Source: an uncultured Bacteroidales bacterium (GTDB lineage Bacteria; Bacteroidota; Bacteroidia; Bacteroidales; UBA932). From it: a DNA stretch of 63,100 nt. The notes under the pieces are model-generated. The model did not search any database. It was given only the letters and a program-made list of their open reading frames with translations, and was not told where the DNA came from. Every line of letters begins with the position of its first letter. Within the stretch, counting starts at the first letter, position 1. The stretch spans positions 1-63,100 of the forward strand of contig CALVAC010000020.1 in the NCBI GenBank assembly GCA_944325435.1. The letters are read 5' to 3'. This document shows, in pieces, positions 7,870-16,491 of the stretch. The position numbers were made by a program, and so were the translations under genes.

Positions 7870-8547
7870 ATGAAGATACTTGTTGTAGAAGATGAGGCGG
7901 CTCTGGTGGAACTGACATCCGCGGCTCTCCGCAAGGAGGGTTTCATCGTGGAGACCGCCATGGATTACGCAACGGCCGGGGAAAAGCTCGCGGTGTACAG
8001 TTACGACTGTGTGCTGCTGGATGTCATGCTTCCCGGCGGCAGCGGTCTCGACCTGCTGAGGAAGCTGAAGGAGGAAGGTCGCCGGACCAATGTAATCATC
8101 GTGTCGGCCAAGGGTTCTATCGATGACAAGGTGAGCGGACTCGGACTGGGCGCGGATGACTATCTCGCAAAGCCTTTCCATATCGCGGAGCTTGTGGCCC
8201 GTATAAGGAGCGTGGCGCGGCGCAGCTCCAATGCGGGGAATTTCGCCTTCCGGTACGGTAATGTCTCTCTCGAGCCGGAGACCGGCAGGGTGATGGTTGG
8301 GGAGAACAGTGTCCCGCTCCTTAAAAAGGAATTTGACATACTGGCGTATTTCATCCAGCGGCCGGGACACATCATCGACAAGGCCGTCATGGCGGAGGCT
8401 GTGTGGGGGGACCATATCGACCAGGCGGATGATTTCCAGTTCGTGTATGCCCAGATGAAGAACCTGCGCCGCAAGCTGGCCGCAGCCGGAGCGGACATCG
8501 AAATCAAGTCGGTCTACGGGTTCGGGTACAAGCTGGTGGAAAAATGA
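7870..8547 (+). CDS. OmpR/PhoB-family response regulator
   Basis: A 225-residue two-domain transcription regulator. The receiver domain (about residues 1-115) has the acidic pair in VVEDEAAL, the phospho-acceptor Asp51 in CVLLDVMLPGGSG and the conserved Lys in LAKPF. A winged-helix DNA-binding domain (about 130-225) ends with MKNLRRKLAAAGADIEIKSVYGFGYKL, typical of OmpR/PhoB. The stop codon overlaps the ATG of the histidine kinase gene by four bases (ATGA), so the pair is translationally coupled. The target is not evident; the divergent transporter gene is one candidate. Confidence 0.95.
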   Translation: MKILVVEDEAALVELTSAALRKEGFIVETAMDYATAGEKLAVYSYDCVLLDVMLPGGSGLDLLRKLKEEGRRTNVIIVSAKGSIDDKVSGLGLGADDYLAKPFHIAELVARIRSVARRSSNAGNFAFRYGNVSLEPETGRVMVGENSVPLLKKEFDILAYFIQRPGHIIDKAVMAEAVWGDHIDQADDFQFVYAQMKNLRRKLAAAGADIEIKSVYGFGYKLVEK

Positions 8548-9815
8548 AGCTGGTAACGAAAATAATTCTCGGCCTTTCGGCATTTGTCCTCATCGCTCTC
8601 GGGCTGTGGGGAGTCATCTTCTATTTCTCATTGGTGGGGGAACTGACGAAAGAGATAGATGAGACTCTTGCCGACTATTCCAACGACATCATCGTGTGGT
8701 CCCTTGCCGGGGAGCCTCTCCCGTATTCGGATGCCGTGGCATACAATACTTTTGAAATCAGGGATGTGACTCCTGAGTATGCTGCGGCGAACAACAGGAT
8801 ACGCTACTGGGAATCAATTACATACATTCAGAGTCAAGACGAGGATGTCCCGGCAAGGAACCGCAGCTGCATATTCAAGGATGCAGATGACAGGTATTAT
8901 GAACTTGTCGTCTCTGTCCCGACCATAGAGAGGGATTCGGTGTCGGAGCACATAGTCAAATGGACAGTCATTCTGTATGTGGTGCTTCTGCTCGCCATAA
9001 TAGGCATAGACATCTCTGTCGTCAGACGCAATCTCCGGCCTCTTGATGAACTTCTCCTGTGGCTGGACTCATATTCCAGGGGAGAGAAGCCGGGACCTGT
9101 GCCGGTGGACAGCAAGGTGGTCGAGTTCAGGAGGCTTTCTGCCGCAGCCCAGGATGCTGTGGACAGGCTGGAGAGCCAGAACGAGGAGCAGAGAGCCTTT
9201 ATCGGGAATGTCTCCCATGAGCTCCAGACACCGCTTGCCGTATGCATAACGCGGATTGAAATGATGCTCGATGACCCTTCTCTGTCCGAGACGCAGGCCG
9301 TGGAACTGATGAAACTGGCCCGTTCCCTCAGGGATGTGAGCCGTCTAAACGGCACTCTCCTTATGCTCCACAGGATAGACAATGACAGGTTTCCTGAGTC
9401 TGAAAGTGTGGATTTCAGGGCACTTGTCGAGGAGGGGACAGAACTTTACAGTGAAATATATTCCTCTAAGTCGGTTGCGGTGGAAATCCACGTCTCTGAG
9501 CCTTTTGTGTACGGTATGAACATGCAGCTGGCAAAGATGCTTGTCAATAACCTGATAAAGAACGCATTTGTACATAGCCCGAAAGGGAGTGTCATCGAGG
9601 TGTCGATGTCGCCGGCAGGTTTCACTGTCTCCAATCCAGGGAGCGAGCCTCTTGATGCAGGACTTGTCTTCTCCAGATTCTACCGCCAGTCCTCCGATAC
9701 GGCAGGTTCCACCGGCCTGGGGCTCGCCCTTGTCCATTCCATCTGCAGAAGCTATTCTCTCGAAATCTCATACGGCTGGGAGTCTGGATGCCACCGCTTT
9801 TCTGTCAGCCGCTGA
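8544..9815 (+). CDS. Sensor histidine kinase, partner of the preceding regulator
   Basis: A 423-residue membrane kinase. A first membrane segment at about residues 8-28 and a second at about 138-158 bracket a periplasmic sensor region of about 110 residues. A short HAMP-like linker leads to the dimerisation/phosphoacceptor helix with His225 in NVSHELQTPLAV, then an ATPase domain with the N box (LVNNLIKNAFVHSP) and the G box (STGLGLALVHSIC). The sensor domain has no recognisable family, so the signal is unknown. The gene is the second and last of a two-gene operon and is followed by the rplM promoter. Confidence 0.95.
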   Translation: MKLVTKIILGLSAFVLIALGLWGVIFYFSLVGELTKEIDETLADYSNDIIVWSLAGEPLPYSDAVAYNTFEIRDVTPEYAAANNRIRYWESITYIQSQDEDVPARNRSCIFKDADDRYYELVVSVPTIERDSVSEHIVKWTVILYVVLLLAIIGIDISVVRRNLRPLDELLLWLDSYSRGEKPGPVPVDSKVVEFRRLSAAAQDAVDRLESQNEEQRAFIGNVSHELQTPLAVCITRIEMMLDDPSLSETQAVELMKLARSLRDVSRLNGTLLMLHRIDNDRFPESESVDFRALVEEGTELYSEIYSSKSVAVEIHVSEPFVYGMNMQLAKMLVNNLIKNAFVHSPKGSVIEVSMSPAGFTVSNPGSEPLDAGLVFSRFYRQSSDTAGSTGLGLALVHSICRSYSLEISYGWESGCHRFSVSR

Positions 9816-9845
9816 CACCTGTATTTTGCGGATAATCATAAATAT

Positions 9846-9876
9846 TTTGCTGAAAATAAAATATTTGTTATCTTTG
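9846..9876 (+). promoter_or_regulatory. Promoter of the rplM-rpsI ribosomal protein operon
   Basis: A -33 TTTG, 19-bp spacer and -7 TATCTTTG form a full consensus Bacteroidetes promoter. The predicted leader of about 55 nt contains a small hairpin (CCCTA...TAGGG, 9882-9898) before the GTG start of rplM. Confidence 0.85.
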
Positions 9877-9938
9877 CGCCCCCTATGTAGAGTAGGGAAC
9901 GCAGTATTTATAGTATTAACCAATTAAAGATCAAGACA

Positions 9939-10391
9939 GTGAACACACAGAGTTACAAGACAGTATCCGCCACACCGGCGACTGTCAAGAAGGAGTGGGT
10001 CGTCATTGACGCAACTGACCTTCCTCTTGGCCGTCTTGCTTCTAGGGTGGCTCTTGTCCTCCGTGGCAAGAACAAGCCATACTTCACCCCGCACATTGAC
10101 TGCGGTGACAATGTCATCGTCCTCAATGCAGACAAGGTGAAGCTCACAGGAAGAAAGATGACCGACAGGGTCTATGTCCGTCACACTGGCTATCCGGGAG
10201 GACAGCGTTTCAGCACTCCGAAAGAGATTCTGGCCAAGAAGCCTACAGAGCTGGTCAGGATGGCAGTAAAGGGAATGCTCCCTAAGAACCGTCTTGGTGC
10301 GAAGCTCATCAACAACCTGTATCTCTATCAGGGCACGGAGCATCCGCATCAGGCTCAGAAACCGAGAACAATCACATTAAACGAAATTTAA
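9939..10391 (+). CDS. rplM: 50S ribosomal protein L13
   Basis: A structural protein of the large ribosomal subunit, 150 residues, with KKEWVVIDATDLPLGRLAS near the N-terminus, GDNVIVLNADKVKLTGRK, YVRHTGYPGG and AVKGMLPKNRLG, all family signatures. The start is GTG at 9939. It is the first gene of the rplM-rpsI pair, only four bases upstream of rpsI, the arrangement seen across bacteria. Confidence 0.98.
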   Translation: MNTQSYKTVSATPATVKKEWVVIDATDLPLGRLASRVALVLRGKNKPYFTPHIDCGDNVIVLNADKVKLTGRKMTDRVYVRHTGYPGGQRFSTPKEILAKKPTELVRMAVKGMLPKNRLGAKLINNLYLYQGTEHPHQAQKPRTITLNEI

Positions 10392-10395
10392 TCAG

Positions 10396-10785
10396 ATGAA
10401 AGCAGTAAACGCACTTGGAAGACGTAAATCAGCAGTCGCTCGCGTTTATGTCGTGCCTGGGAAAGGTGACATTACAATCAATGGAAGGGACATCAACGAC
10501 TATTTCAAGGATGATGCACTCCGTTACATTGTAAACCAGCCTTTTGAAGTCACAGGTACGGTTGCCCAGTTTGATGTCAAGGCAAACCTCGACGGAGGTG
10601 GAATCAAGGGACAGGCAGAGGCCCTGAGGCTCGGTATCTCCCGCGCTCTTTGCGAGGTGGATGCAGAGGCTTACCGCCATACGCTCAAGTCCGCCGGATT
10701 CCTCACCCGTGATGCACGTGAGGTCGAGAGGAAGAAGCCTGGTCAGCCTGGAGCACGTAAACGCTTCCAGTTCAGTAAACGTTAA
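10396..10785 (+). CDS. rpsI: 30S ribosomal protein S9
   Basis: A structural protein of the small ribosomal subunit, 129 residues. It begins MKAVNALGRRKSAVARVYVVPGKGDITING and ends GQPGARKRFQFSKR; the last Arg of S9 reaches the P-site tRNA in known ribosomes. It follows rplM with a four-base gap and is separated from rpsB by an unusually long structured interval. Confidence 0.98.
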   Translation: MKAVNALGRRKSAVARVYVVPGKGDITINGRDINDYFKDDALRYIVNQPFEVTGTVAQFDVKANLDGGGIKGQAEALRLGISRALCEVDAEAYRHTLKSAGFLTRDAREVERKKPGQPGARKRFQFSKR

Positions 10786-10993
10786 TATACGGCTGGTTTA
10801 CACAATGCACAGTCCGGTTGCAAATCTTCGGATCTTCCATAAGGGAGGCTTGTCCCGGGAAGCTGCCTGAAGGTTGCCGAGGCTGCGGAAAATCCTGGAG
10901 ACCGGCAGCTCCGTTACTCCAGATTGATGAAAGAGCCTGACAGGCGCGGCTAAAGCCTGGAAGGAAAATGACAAACAGAAAATTTCAGAAAAA
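10786..10993 (+). promoter_or_regulatory. Structured 208-nt interval before rpsB, candidate ribosomal-protein leader
   Basis: This gap holds no open frame and no TAnnTTTG promoter that I can see, but is dense in complementary segments. AGGCTT (10847-10852) can pair with AAG-CTG-CCT (10860-10868). Alternatively AGCTGCC (10861-10867) can pair with GGCAGCT (10904-10910), which excludes the first hairpin, and GCCG (10875-10878) can pair with CGGC (10903-10906). AGGC (10941-10944) can pair with GCCT (10955-10958). Mutually exclusive pairings in front of rpsB are what an S2 autoregulatory leader would show. GGAGACCGGC resembles a B12-box end, but the rest of the cobalamin core is missing. Role is inferred only. 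Confidence 0.45.
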
Positions 10994-11917
10994 ATGCCAA
11001 GAACAAATTTCCAAGAATTGCTTGATGCAGGAGTTCACTTCGGCCATCTCGCCAGGAAGTGGAACCCTAAGATGGCCCCATATATCTTCGACCAGAAGAA
11101 CGGGATACATATCATCGACCTGCATAAGAGTGTAGTAAAAATCGATGAGGCAGCAAATGTGCTCAAGCAGCTGGCACGTTCCGGCCGCAAGATCCTCTTC
11201 GTTGCTACAAAGAAACAGGCAAAAGACATTGTGGCAGAAAAGGCTGCCGCTGTCAATATGCCATACGTGACAGAGAGATGGCCGGGCGGAATGCTTACCA
11301 ACTTCCCGACTATCCGCAAGGCTGTCAAGAAGATGAATGCCATCGACAAGATGATTGAAGATGGTACTTTCGACACTCTCGCAAAGCGTGAGCGTCTCCA
11401 GATCACCCGCCAGAGGGCGAAGCTCGAGAAGAACCTCGGCTCAATCAAGGATCTGAGCCGCCTTCCTTCAGCACTTTTCGTAGTGGATGTACAGAAAGAG
11501 ATGAATGCCGTAAAAGAGGCCAACCGTCTTAACATTCCGGTTATCGCAATGGTTGATACTTGCTGCGATCCTACTCCGATTGATTATGTGATTCCGGCGA
11601 ATGACGATGCTGCAAAGTCTATAGCATACATTATGGATGCTGTATGCGGTGCCATCAAGGAGGGGCTGGAAGAAAGGAAGCTGGAGAAAGACAAAGAGGC
11701 TCCTGAGCAGAACGATGCGGCAGCTTCAGGCAAGAAGCTCCGTTCACGCAAAGGTGCGAAGCCTGAAGTTTCAGCTGCTCCGCAGCCTGCAGAGGAAGTG
11801 AATGCAGCGCCTGCTGCCGAAGAAGAGGCTCCGGTCGCTGAAACTCCGGTTGCAGAGACTGCCGAAGTCCCTGCAGCAGAGGCCGCTCCTGCTGCTGAAG
11901 AGACAAAGGCGGAATAG
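10994..11917 (+). CDS. rpsB: 30S ribosomal protein S2 with long acidic/Ala-rich tail
   Basis: A structural protein of the small subunit, assembled late. The core (about residues 1-228) contains LLDAGVHFGHLARKWNPKMAPYIF, RWPGGMLTNF and PVIAMVDTCCDPTPIDYVIPANDDA, diagnostic for S2. At 307 residues it is longer than the usual 230-280: residues from about 235 form a charged, then Ala/Glu/Pro-rich, low-complexity tail (EEAPVAETPVAETAEVPAAEA). The tail is in frame and has ordinary local codon use. The gene is followed 80 bases later by tsf, the conserved rpsB-tsf pair, with a hairpin between the two. Confidence 0.97.
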   Translation: MPRTNFQELLDAGVHFGHLARKWNPKMAPYIFDQKNGIHIIDLHKSVVKIDEAANVLKQLARSGRKILFVATKKQAKDIVAEKAAAVNMPYVTERWPGGMLTNFPTIRKAVKKMNAIDKMIEDGTFDTLAKRERLQITRQRAKLEKNLGSIKDLSRLPSALFVVDVQKEMNAVKEANRLNIPVIAMVDTCCDPTPIDYVIPANDDAAKSIAYIMDAVCGAIKEGLEERKLEKDKEAPEQNDAAASGKKLRSRKGAKPEVSAAPQPAEEVNAAPAAEEEAPVAETPVAETAEVPAAEAAPAAEETKAE

Positions 11918-11925
11918 TTTCCAGA

Positions 11926-11959
11926 GACTGTCCCTCGCCTTGTATGAGGCGGGGAAGTC
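11926..11959 (+). promoter_or_regulatory. Hairpin between rpsB and tsf
   Basis: CCTCGCC (11933-11939) pairs with GGCGGGG (11948-11954) with one wobble, extended by GACT/AGTC. No T run follows, so it is more likely an mRNA-stability or attenuation element than a full terminator. Confidence 0.5.
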
Positions 11960-11997
11960 CAAGGTAATATTAATGAATTAAAAAGCATATAGACACT

Positions 11998-12993
11998 ATG
12001 GATATTAAAGCAGCTGACGTAATGAAACTGCGTCAAATGACCGGTGCCGGCATGATGGACTGCAAGAAGGCTCTCATCGAGGCTGAGGGCGACTATGCAC
12101 GCGCACAGGAGATTATCCGTGAAAAAGGCAAGCTCGTTGCTGCCAAGAGGGCAGACAGGGAGACTACCGAGGGTGCCGTGGTGGCAAGGATAGATGGCAC
12201 CAACGCTGTCATCCTCTGCCTCGGATGCGAGACTGACTTCGTTTCCAAGAATGCGGAGTTCCAGGCACTTGCAAACGCGGTTGCAGACACTGCAATCAAA
12301 AACCTCCCGGCAGATGCAGAGGCTCTCAAGGCTTGCGTCCTTGCTGACGGAAGGACTGTCGAGGCTGCCATCACAGAGCAGACCGGAAAGACAGGCGAGA
12401 AGCATGTGCTGGTGGGATATGAGAAAATCGAGGCTCCGTTTATCGTTTCATATATCCACGCGATCAACGGCAAGCTCGGAGCTCTCGTGGGATTCAACAA
12501 GGAAGTGCCTGCCGACCTTGCAAAAGGTGTGGCTATGCAGGTGGCATCAATGAACCCTGTCGCTATCAACAAGGACAGTGTTCCACAGAATGTCATCGAC
12601 AATGAACTTACTGTTGCAATAGAGAAGACAAAGGAAGAGCTCGTGCAGAAAGCCGTCAATTCGGCTCTCGAGAAAGCAGGCATCAACCCTGCGCATGTGG
12701 ACAGCGAGGATCATATCGCTTCCAACACTGCAAAGGGATGGCTCACTCCAGAGCAGGCAGACAAGGCACGCGAGATTATCAAGACCGTCTCTGCAGAGAA
12801 GGCTGCAAATCTTCCAGAAGCAATGATCAACAATATCGCCAACGGCCGTCTGAACAAGTTCTTCAAGGAGAACACTCTCGAAGAGCAGGAATATCAGATG
12901 GGAGATGGCAAGACTTCCGTAAAGGCAGCTATCGCAGCCGTCGACAAGGAGGCAAAGGTCACTGTATTCAAGAGATTCTCTCTCAATGACTAG
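11998..12993 (+). CDS. tsf: Elongation factor Ts
   Basis: This factor exchanges GDP for GTP on EF-Tu. The 331-residue protein starts MDIKAADVMKLRQMTGAGMMDCKKAL, containing the TGAGMMDCKKAL signature, and has CLGCETDFVSKN and AMQVASMNPVAI in the core domains. The length agrees with other Bacteroidales EF-Ts proteins (about 330, longer than the 283 of E. coli). It ends the rplM-rpsI-rpsB-tsf block and is followed by a strong terminator. Confidence 0.97.
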   Translation: MDIKAADVMKLRQMTGAGMMDCKKALIEAEGDYARAQEIIREKGKLVAAKRADRETTEGAVVARIDGTNAVILCLGCETDFVSKNAEFQALANAVADTAIKNLPADAEALKACVLADGRTVEAAITEQTGKTGEKHVLVGYEKIEAPFIVSYIHAINGKLGALVGFNKEVPADLAKGVAMQVASMNPVAINKDSVPQNVIDNELTVAIEKTKEELVQKAVNSALEKAGINPAHVDSEDHIASNTAKGWLTPEQADKAREIIKTVSAEKAANLPEAMINNIANGRLNKFFKENTLEEQEYQMGDGKTSVKAAIAAVDKEAKVTVFKRFSLND

Positions 12994-13038
12994 TTTTCAG
13001 GATTGTCCCGGCTGGTTCCCGGGATACCGGTAAAGATA

Positions 13039-13076
13039 AACTGCAAGGTCATTTCTGGCCTTGCAGTTTTTATTTT
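13039..13076 (+). terminator. Rho-independent terminator after tsf
   Basis: CTGCAAGG and CCTTGCAG form an 8-bp perfect stem with a 10-nt loop, followed by TTTTTATTTT. A second smaller hairpin (TCCCGG...CCGGGA, 13006-13024) lies just upstream. This closes the translation operon and isolates PUL 1. Confidence 0.9.
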
Positions 13077-13180
13077 GGGCTTGCCATCGTCACGCGGAGT
13101 GTCGGAAAATCGAATTTCTCATGTGGTTCGGGAGCAGGTTGGTTGTCTTTGTAATGTATAATCCATAACAACTGAAACTG

Positions 13181-16100
13181 ATGACCGTATTTAAAGAGCT
13201 TGTATGTCTGTTTGTCCTGTCCTGCGGCCCGTGTCTGCTGACATACGCCCAGGAAACGGTGTCTGTCTCTCTTCAAGACAGACCTCTGTCAGAATTCATT
13301 TCGCAGATCGAGCAGAAGACCGACTGCAGTTTCATTTTCAGCAAGGATATGGTCGACATGTCGCTGATGGTGACTGTGGAGGCCGAATCCAGACCTTTGT
13401 CTGAAGTCCTTGACACGGTACTTATTCCACTCGGAATACGATGGCAGATGGAGGAGCGTCACATCATACTCACCCCTCTTCGCTCCGGACAGGTCACGGT
13501 GACAGGCAAAGTCACCGTAGCCGGAAGTAACGAGCCAGTCATAGGGGCTGCCGTGCATGTCGAAGGAATGGAATCTGTCGGGGCCATAACGGACATCGAT
13601 GGCAATTATGTCATCAGGACTATGTCTTCCGATCCGGTCCTTGTCTTTTCATATATGGGCTTCCGCGATGTGAGAGTGCCTGTAGCCGGAAGAGACAGGA
13701 TAGATGTAGTCATGGAGGAGGATGCCCACCTGCTCGAAGAACTTGTGGTCGTGGCATACGGGGTGCAGAAGAAAGCCAACATGTCAGGCTCGGTGTCATC
13801 CGTCGATTTCTCTGCGGCTGGAGAGAACAGGATACTTACAAACGTATCTTCAGGGCTCCAGGGGTTGTCTGCCGGTCTTCTCGCCCAGCAGTCTTCCGGA
13901 GAGCCCGGTGCTGATGGAGCTTCTATACTTATCCGGGGTGTCGGGACTCTCAACAACACTTCTCCCCTCGTGGTGATAGACGGTATCGTCGGGGAGATAG
14001 ATGATGTCAATCCGCAGGATATAGCTTCAATGTCCATTCTGAAAGATGCGGCTTCTTCTGCAATATACGGTTCGAGGGCTGCCAACGGCGTAATCCTCAT
14101 AACTACCAAAACCGGTTCGAAGGAAAAGATACAGATCAGGTATAATGTCCACGGAGGCATCCAGAGCGTGAGCAGCCCCATAGATGTGGTGAGCGACTAT
14201 CCCACATATATGGAGGCAATAAACACAGCGATGAAGAATTCCGGCAACGTGCCTCCGTATTCCGAAGCTACGATAGCCGAGTGGAGGCAGAACAGCGCCA
14301 CGGATCCGACGGTGTACCCCAATACCGACTGGTTCAGATATATGTTCAAGCCGGCTTATATCATGGAGCATAATCTGCAGGCCAGCGGCGGGACCGACAG
14401 GATCAATTTCATCTGCTCCCTGGGCTATCTGTCGAACGAAGGAATGATGCCGAAGACTTATTATGACAGGTACAGTTTCCGTCTCGGCATATCGGCCGGT
14501 CTTACCAGGTGGCTCAGGCTCAATGCCAATATCAACGGATATCACGGTGTACAGGGCGGCGTGGATGTCTCGACGGTGATGACTACTATCGGCAATTCTT
14601 CTCCGGGAACCCTTCCTGTACATCCCGATGGCCGTTTCGGCGGAGAGTGGGCTCCCGGCAGCAATGTCTCCGCAGGCAATGCGTTGCAGGAGATATCGTC
14701 GTACGACAGGACCACCCGGAATACCAAGCTGAACGGTAAGGTCGGTCTTGACATCGACATTACGAAACATCTCAAATGGATGAATACCCTGGCTGTTTCG
14801 GTGAATTTCAATTCACTTTCCCAGATGAACTATGCGAATATCGAGAAATGGGACTTCAAGCATGATGTCGTGCTTACGACCACCGGTGCCGTGCAGACAC
14901 AGCTTACCGAATCATACGCCAGAAAGCATAACATAATTCTGGATTCATGGCTGCAGTATGACGATTTCATAGCCGGGAATGAGAACCATACGCTCTCGGC
15001 CATGCTGGGGTACAACCAGGAATACAACCAGTATCATGACAGCTATATCAATGCACTGGATGTCCTGAGCAACGACACTCCTGTCCTTAATGCCGCCACT
15101 ACGCCTTCCAAGATTACGGGTACATTTACCGACAGTGCAGTCCGGTCTTTCTTCGGACGTATCAACTATGACTGGAGAGGAAGGTACATTTTCGAGGCCA
15201 ATCTCAGGGCTGACGGTTCTTCAAGATTTGCAAAGGGTAAAAGATGGGGAGTCTTTCCTTCATTTTCAGCCGCATGGAGAATCTCTGAAGAACCGTTTAT
15301 GAAGGGTGCAAGGTGGATTGACAACCTGAAGATAAGGGCATCCTGGGGACAGCTCGGGAACAACAGCATAGATGACTATGCGACCCAGCTGCTGTATCAG
15401 AGACGGCAGTATGTATTCGGGGAGGCAGCCGTCACAGGAGCGGGAATATCAGCTGTCGTCAACAGCGATCTGACATGGGAGACGACATCCATGACCAATG
15501 TCGGCATCGATCTTGTGGCTTTCGACAACAGGTTTTCCGTGACGGCGGATGTGTTCGACAAGCTTACGGATGACATACTCATGAGGGCAGTCATCCCGGG
15601 TGTGCTCGGGGACCTGGAGGCTCCGTACACCAATGCGGGTATTGTGCGCAACAGGGGGATGGAGCTGGAGCTTTCGTGGCGGGACAATATCGGTGATTTC
15701 TACTATGCCGTCAGCGCCAATTATTCATACGTGAAAAACAAGGTCCTGAAATATCAGGGCACCGTGCCTACATATTCGGGACAGACCATTATTCTCGAAG
15801 GGTACGGCATACGCCAGTTCTATGTCAGGGAGGTGGAATGTATCGCCACCCAGGAAAGGATTGACAGAATGCTTGCGGACGGCTATCAGTTCTATCCTTC
15901 CACTCCCAAGCCGGGAGACTTCATCTACAGGGACCAGCAGAAACCAGGGGAAATGGGCTACAAGATAATCAATGATGATGACCGGGTCATCAAAGGCAAT
16001 TCTTCCCCGACCTCATATTTCGGACTGAACTTGTCCTGCGGGTGGAAGGGGATAGACTTTTCAATGCTGTGGAGCGGTGTCGCAGGTGTCTCCTGCTATC

Positions 16101-16477
16101 TAAACAGTACCTGGTACACCAATGTGCTCAAGAACGGGTCCATGATAAATGCCAAGTTCCTGGATGCATGGAGTTATGACAACCAGGACAGCGGCATTCC
16201 GGCGCTTACGGCTGATGATGGAGGCAGGAACACTGTGGCCAACGATTTCTGGCTTCAGGATGCATCATATATCAAGCTCAGAAATGTCTCACTCGGATAT
16301 ACATTCCCGGAAAAATGGACAAGAAGGATATCCGTCCCGGCCTTGAGAATATATGTAAGCGGAGAAAACCTCCTTACCCTGACCAGGTTCGACGGGATGG
16401 ATCCGGAAAACGGCTCTTCGACCAGATATCCCAACATGAAGAGATTCAACATAGGACTCAGTATCACATTCAACTGA
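13181..16477 (+). CDS. SusC/RagA-type TonB-dependent receptor with N-terminal STN domain (PUL 1)
   Basis: An outer-membrane transporter of 1098 residues that imports oligosaccharides with SusD using TonB energy. After the signal peptide (ending near TYAQ) comes an STN domain (about residues 25-95; VSVSLQDRPLSEFISQIEQKTDCSF), a carboxypeptidase-regulatory-like domain (about 107-190; VTGKVTVAGSNEPVIGAAVHVEG), the plug (ILIRGVGTLNNTSPLVVIDG, SILKDAASSAIYGSRAANGVILITTK) and a 22-strand barrel ending in a beta strand (FNIGLSITFN). STN domains contact FecR-type anti-sigma factors; such a factor and an ECF sigma factor are encoded at the 3' end of this operon. Only a weak -7-like TGTCTTTG (13144-13151) was seen upstream. 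Confidence 0.96.
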   Translation: MTVFKELVCLFVLSCGPCLLTYAQETVSVSLQDRPLSEFISQIEQKTDCSFIFSKDMVDMSLMVTVEAESRPLSEVLDTVLIPLGIRWQMEERHIILTPLRSGQVTVTGKVTVAGSNEPVIGAAVHVEGMESVGAITDIDGNYVIRTMSSDPVLVFSYMGFRDVRVPVAGRDRIDVVMEEDAHLLEELVVVAYGVQKKANMSGSVSSVDFSAAGENRILTNVSSGLQGLSAGLLAQQSSGEPGADGASILIRGVGTLNNTSPLVVIDGIVGEIDDVNPQDIASMSILKDAASSAIYGSRAANGVILITTKTGSKEKIQIRYNVHGGIQSVSSPIDVVSDYPTYMEAINTAMKNSGNVPPYSEATIAEWRQNSATDPTVYPNTDWFRYMFKPAYIMEHNLQASGGTDRINFICSLGYLSNEGMMPKTYYDRYSFRLGISAGLTRWLRLNANINGYHGVQGGVDVSTVMTTIGNSSPGTLPVHPDGRFGGEWAPGSNVSAGNALQEISSYDRTTRNTKLNGKVGLDIDITKHLKWMNTLAVSVNFNSLSQMNYANIEKWDFKHDVVLTTTGAVQTQLTESYARKHNIILDSWLQYDDFIAGNENHTLSAMLGYNQEYNQYHDSYINALDVLSNDTPVLNAATTPSKITGTFTDSAVRSFFGRINYDWRGRYIFEANLRADGSSRFAKGKRWGVFPSFSAAWRISEEPFMKGARWIDNLKIRASWGQLGNNSIDDYATQLLYQRRQYVFGEAAVTGAGISAVVNSDLTWETTSMTNVGIDLVAFDNRFSVTADVFDKLTDDILMRAVIPGVLGDLEAPYTNAGIVRNRGMELELSWRDNIGDFYYAVSANYSYVKNKVLKYQGTVPTYSGQTIILEGYGIRQFYVREVECIATQERIDRMLADGYQFYPSTPKPGDFIYRDQQKPGEMGYKIINDDDRVIKGNSSPTSYFGLNLSCGWKGIDFSMLWSGVAGVSCYLNSTWYTNVLKNGSMINAKFLDAWSYDNQDSGIPALTADDGGRNTVANDFWLQDASYIKLRNVSLGYTFPEKWTRRISVPALRIYVSGENLLTLTRFDGMDPENGSSTRYPNMKRFNIGLSITFN

Positions 16478-16491
16478 TGGAGGAAAGCAAA

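Noticed and set aside
9824..9842. TTTTGCGGATAATCAT after the histidine kinase recurs inverted at 62787-62802 after the HTCS
   Set aside because: A 16-base match between two places in 63 kb on either strand is about what chance predicts; no further similarity was seen.
10880..10912. Possible cobalamin riboswitch before rpsB
   Set aside because: Only the B12-box-like CCTGGAGACCGGC is present. The conserved GGGAA...GGTG.AA..CC core and CCGC.ACTGT part are missing, and the downstream genes have no link to B12.
11584..12405. Minus-strand 273-codon frame across rpsB and tsf
   Set aside because: Antisense to two ribosome-related genes; the Ala/Ser-rich stretch is only the reverse reading of the S2 tail.
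13143..13151. TTGTCTTTG upstream of PUL 1 susC as a housekeeping -7 element
   Set aside because: It departs from TAnnTTTG at the second base and has no -33; the operon may instead use its own ECF sigma, whose consensus I cannot derive from one site.
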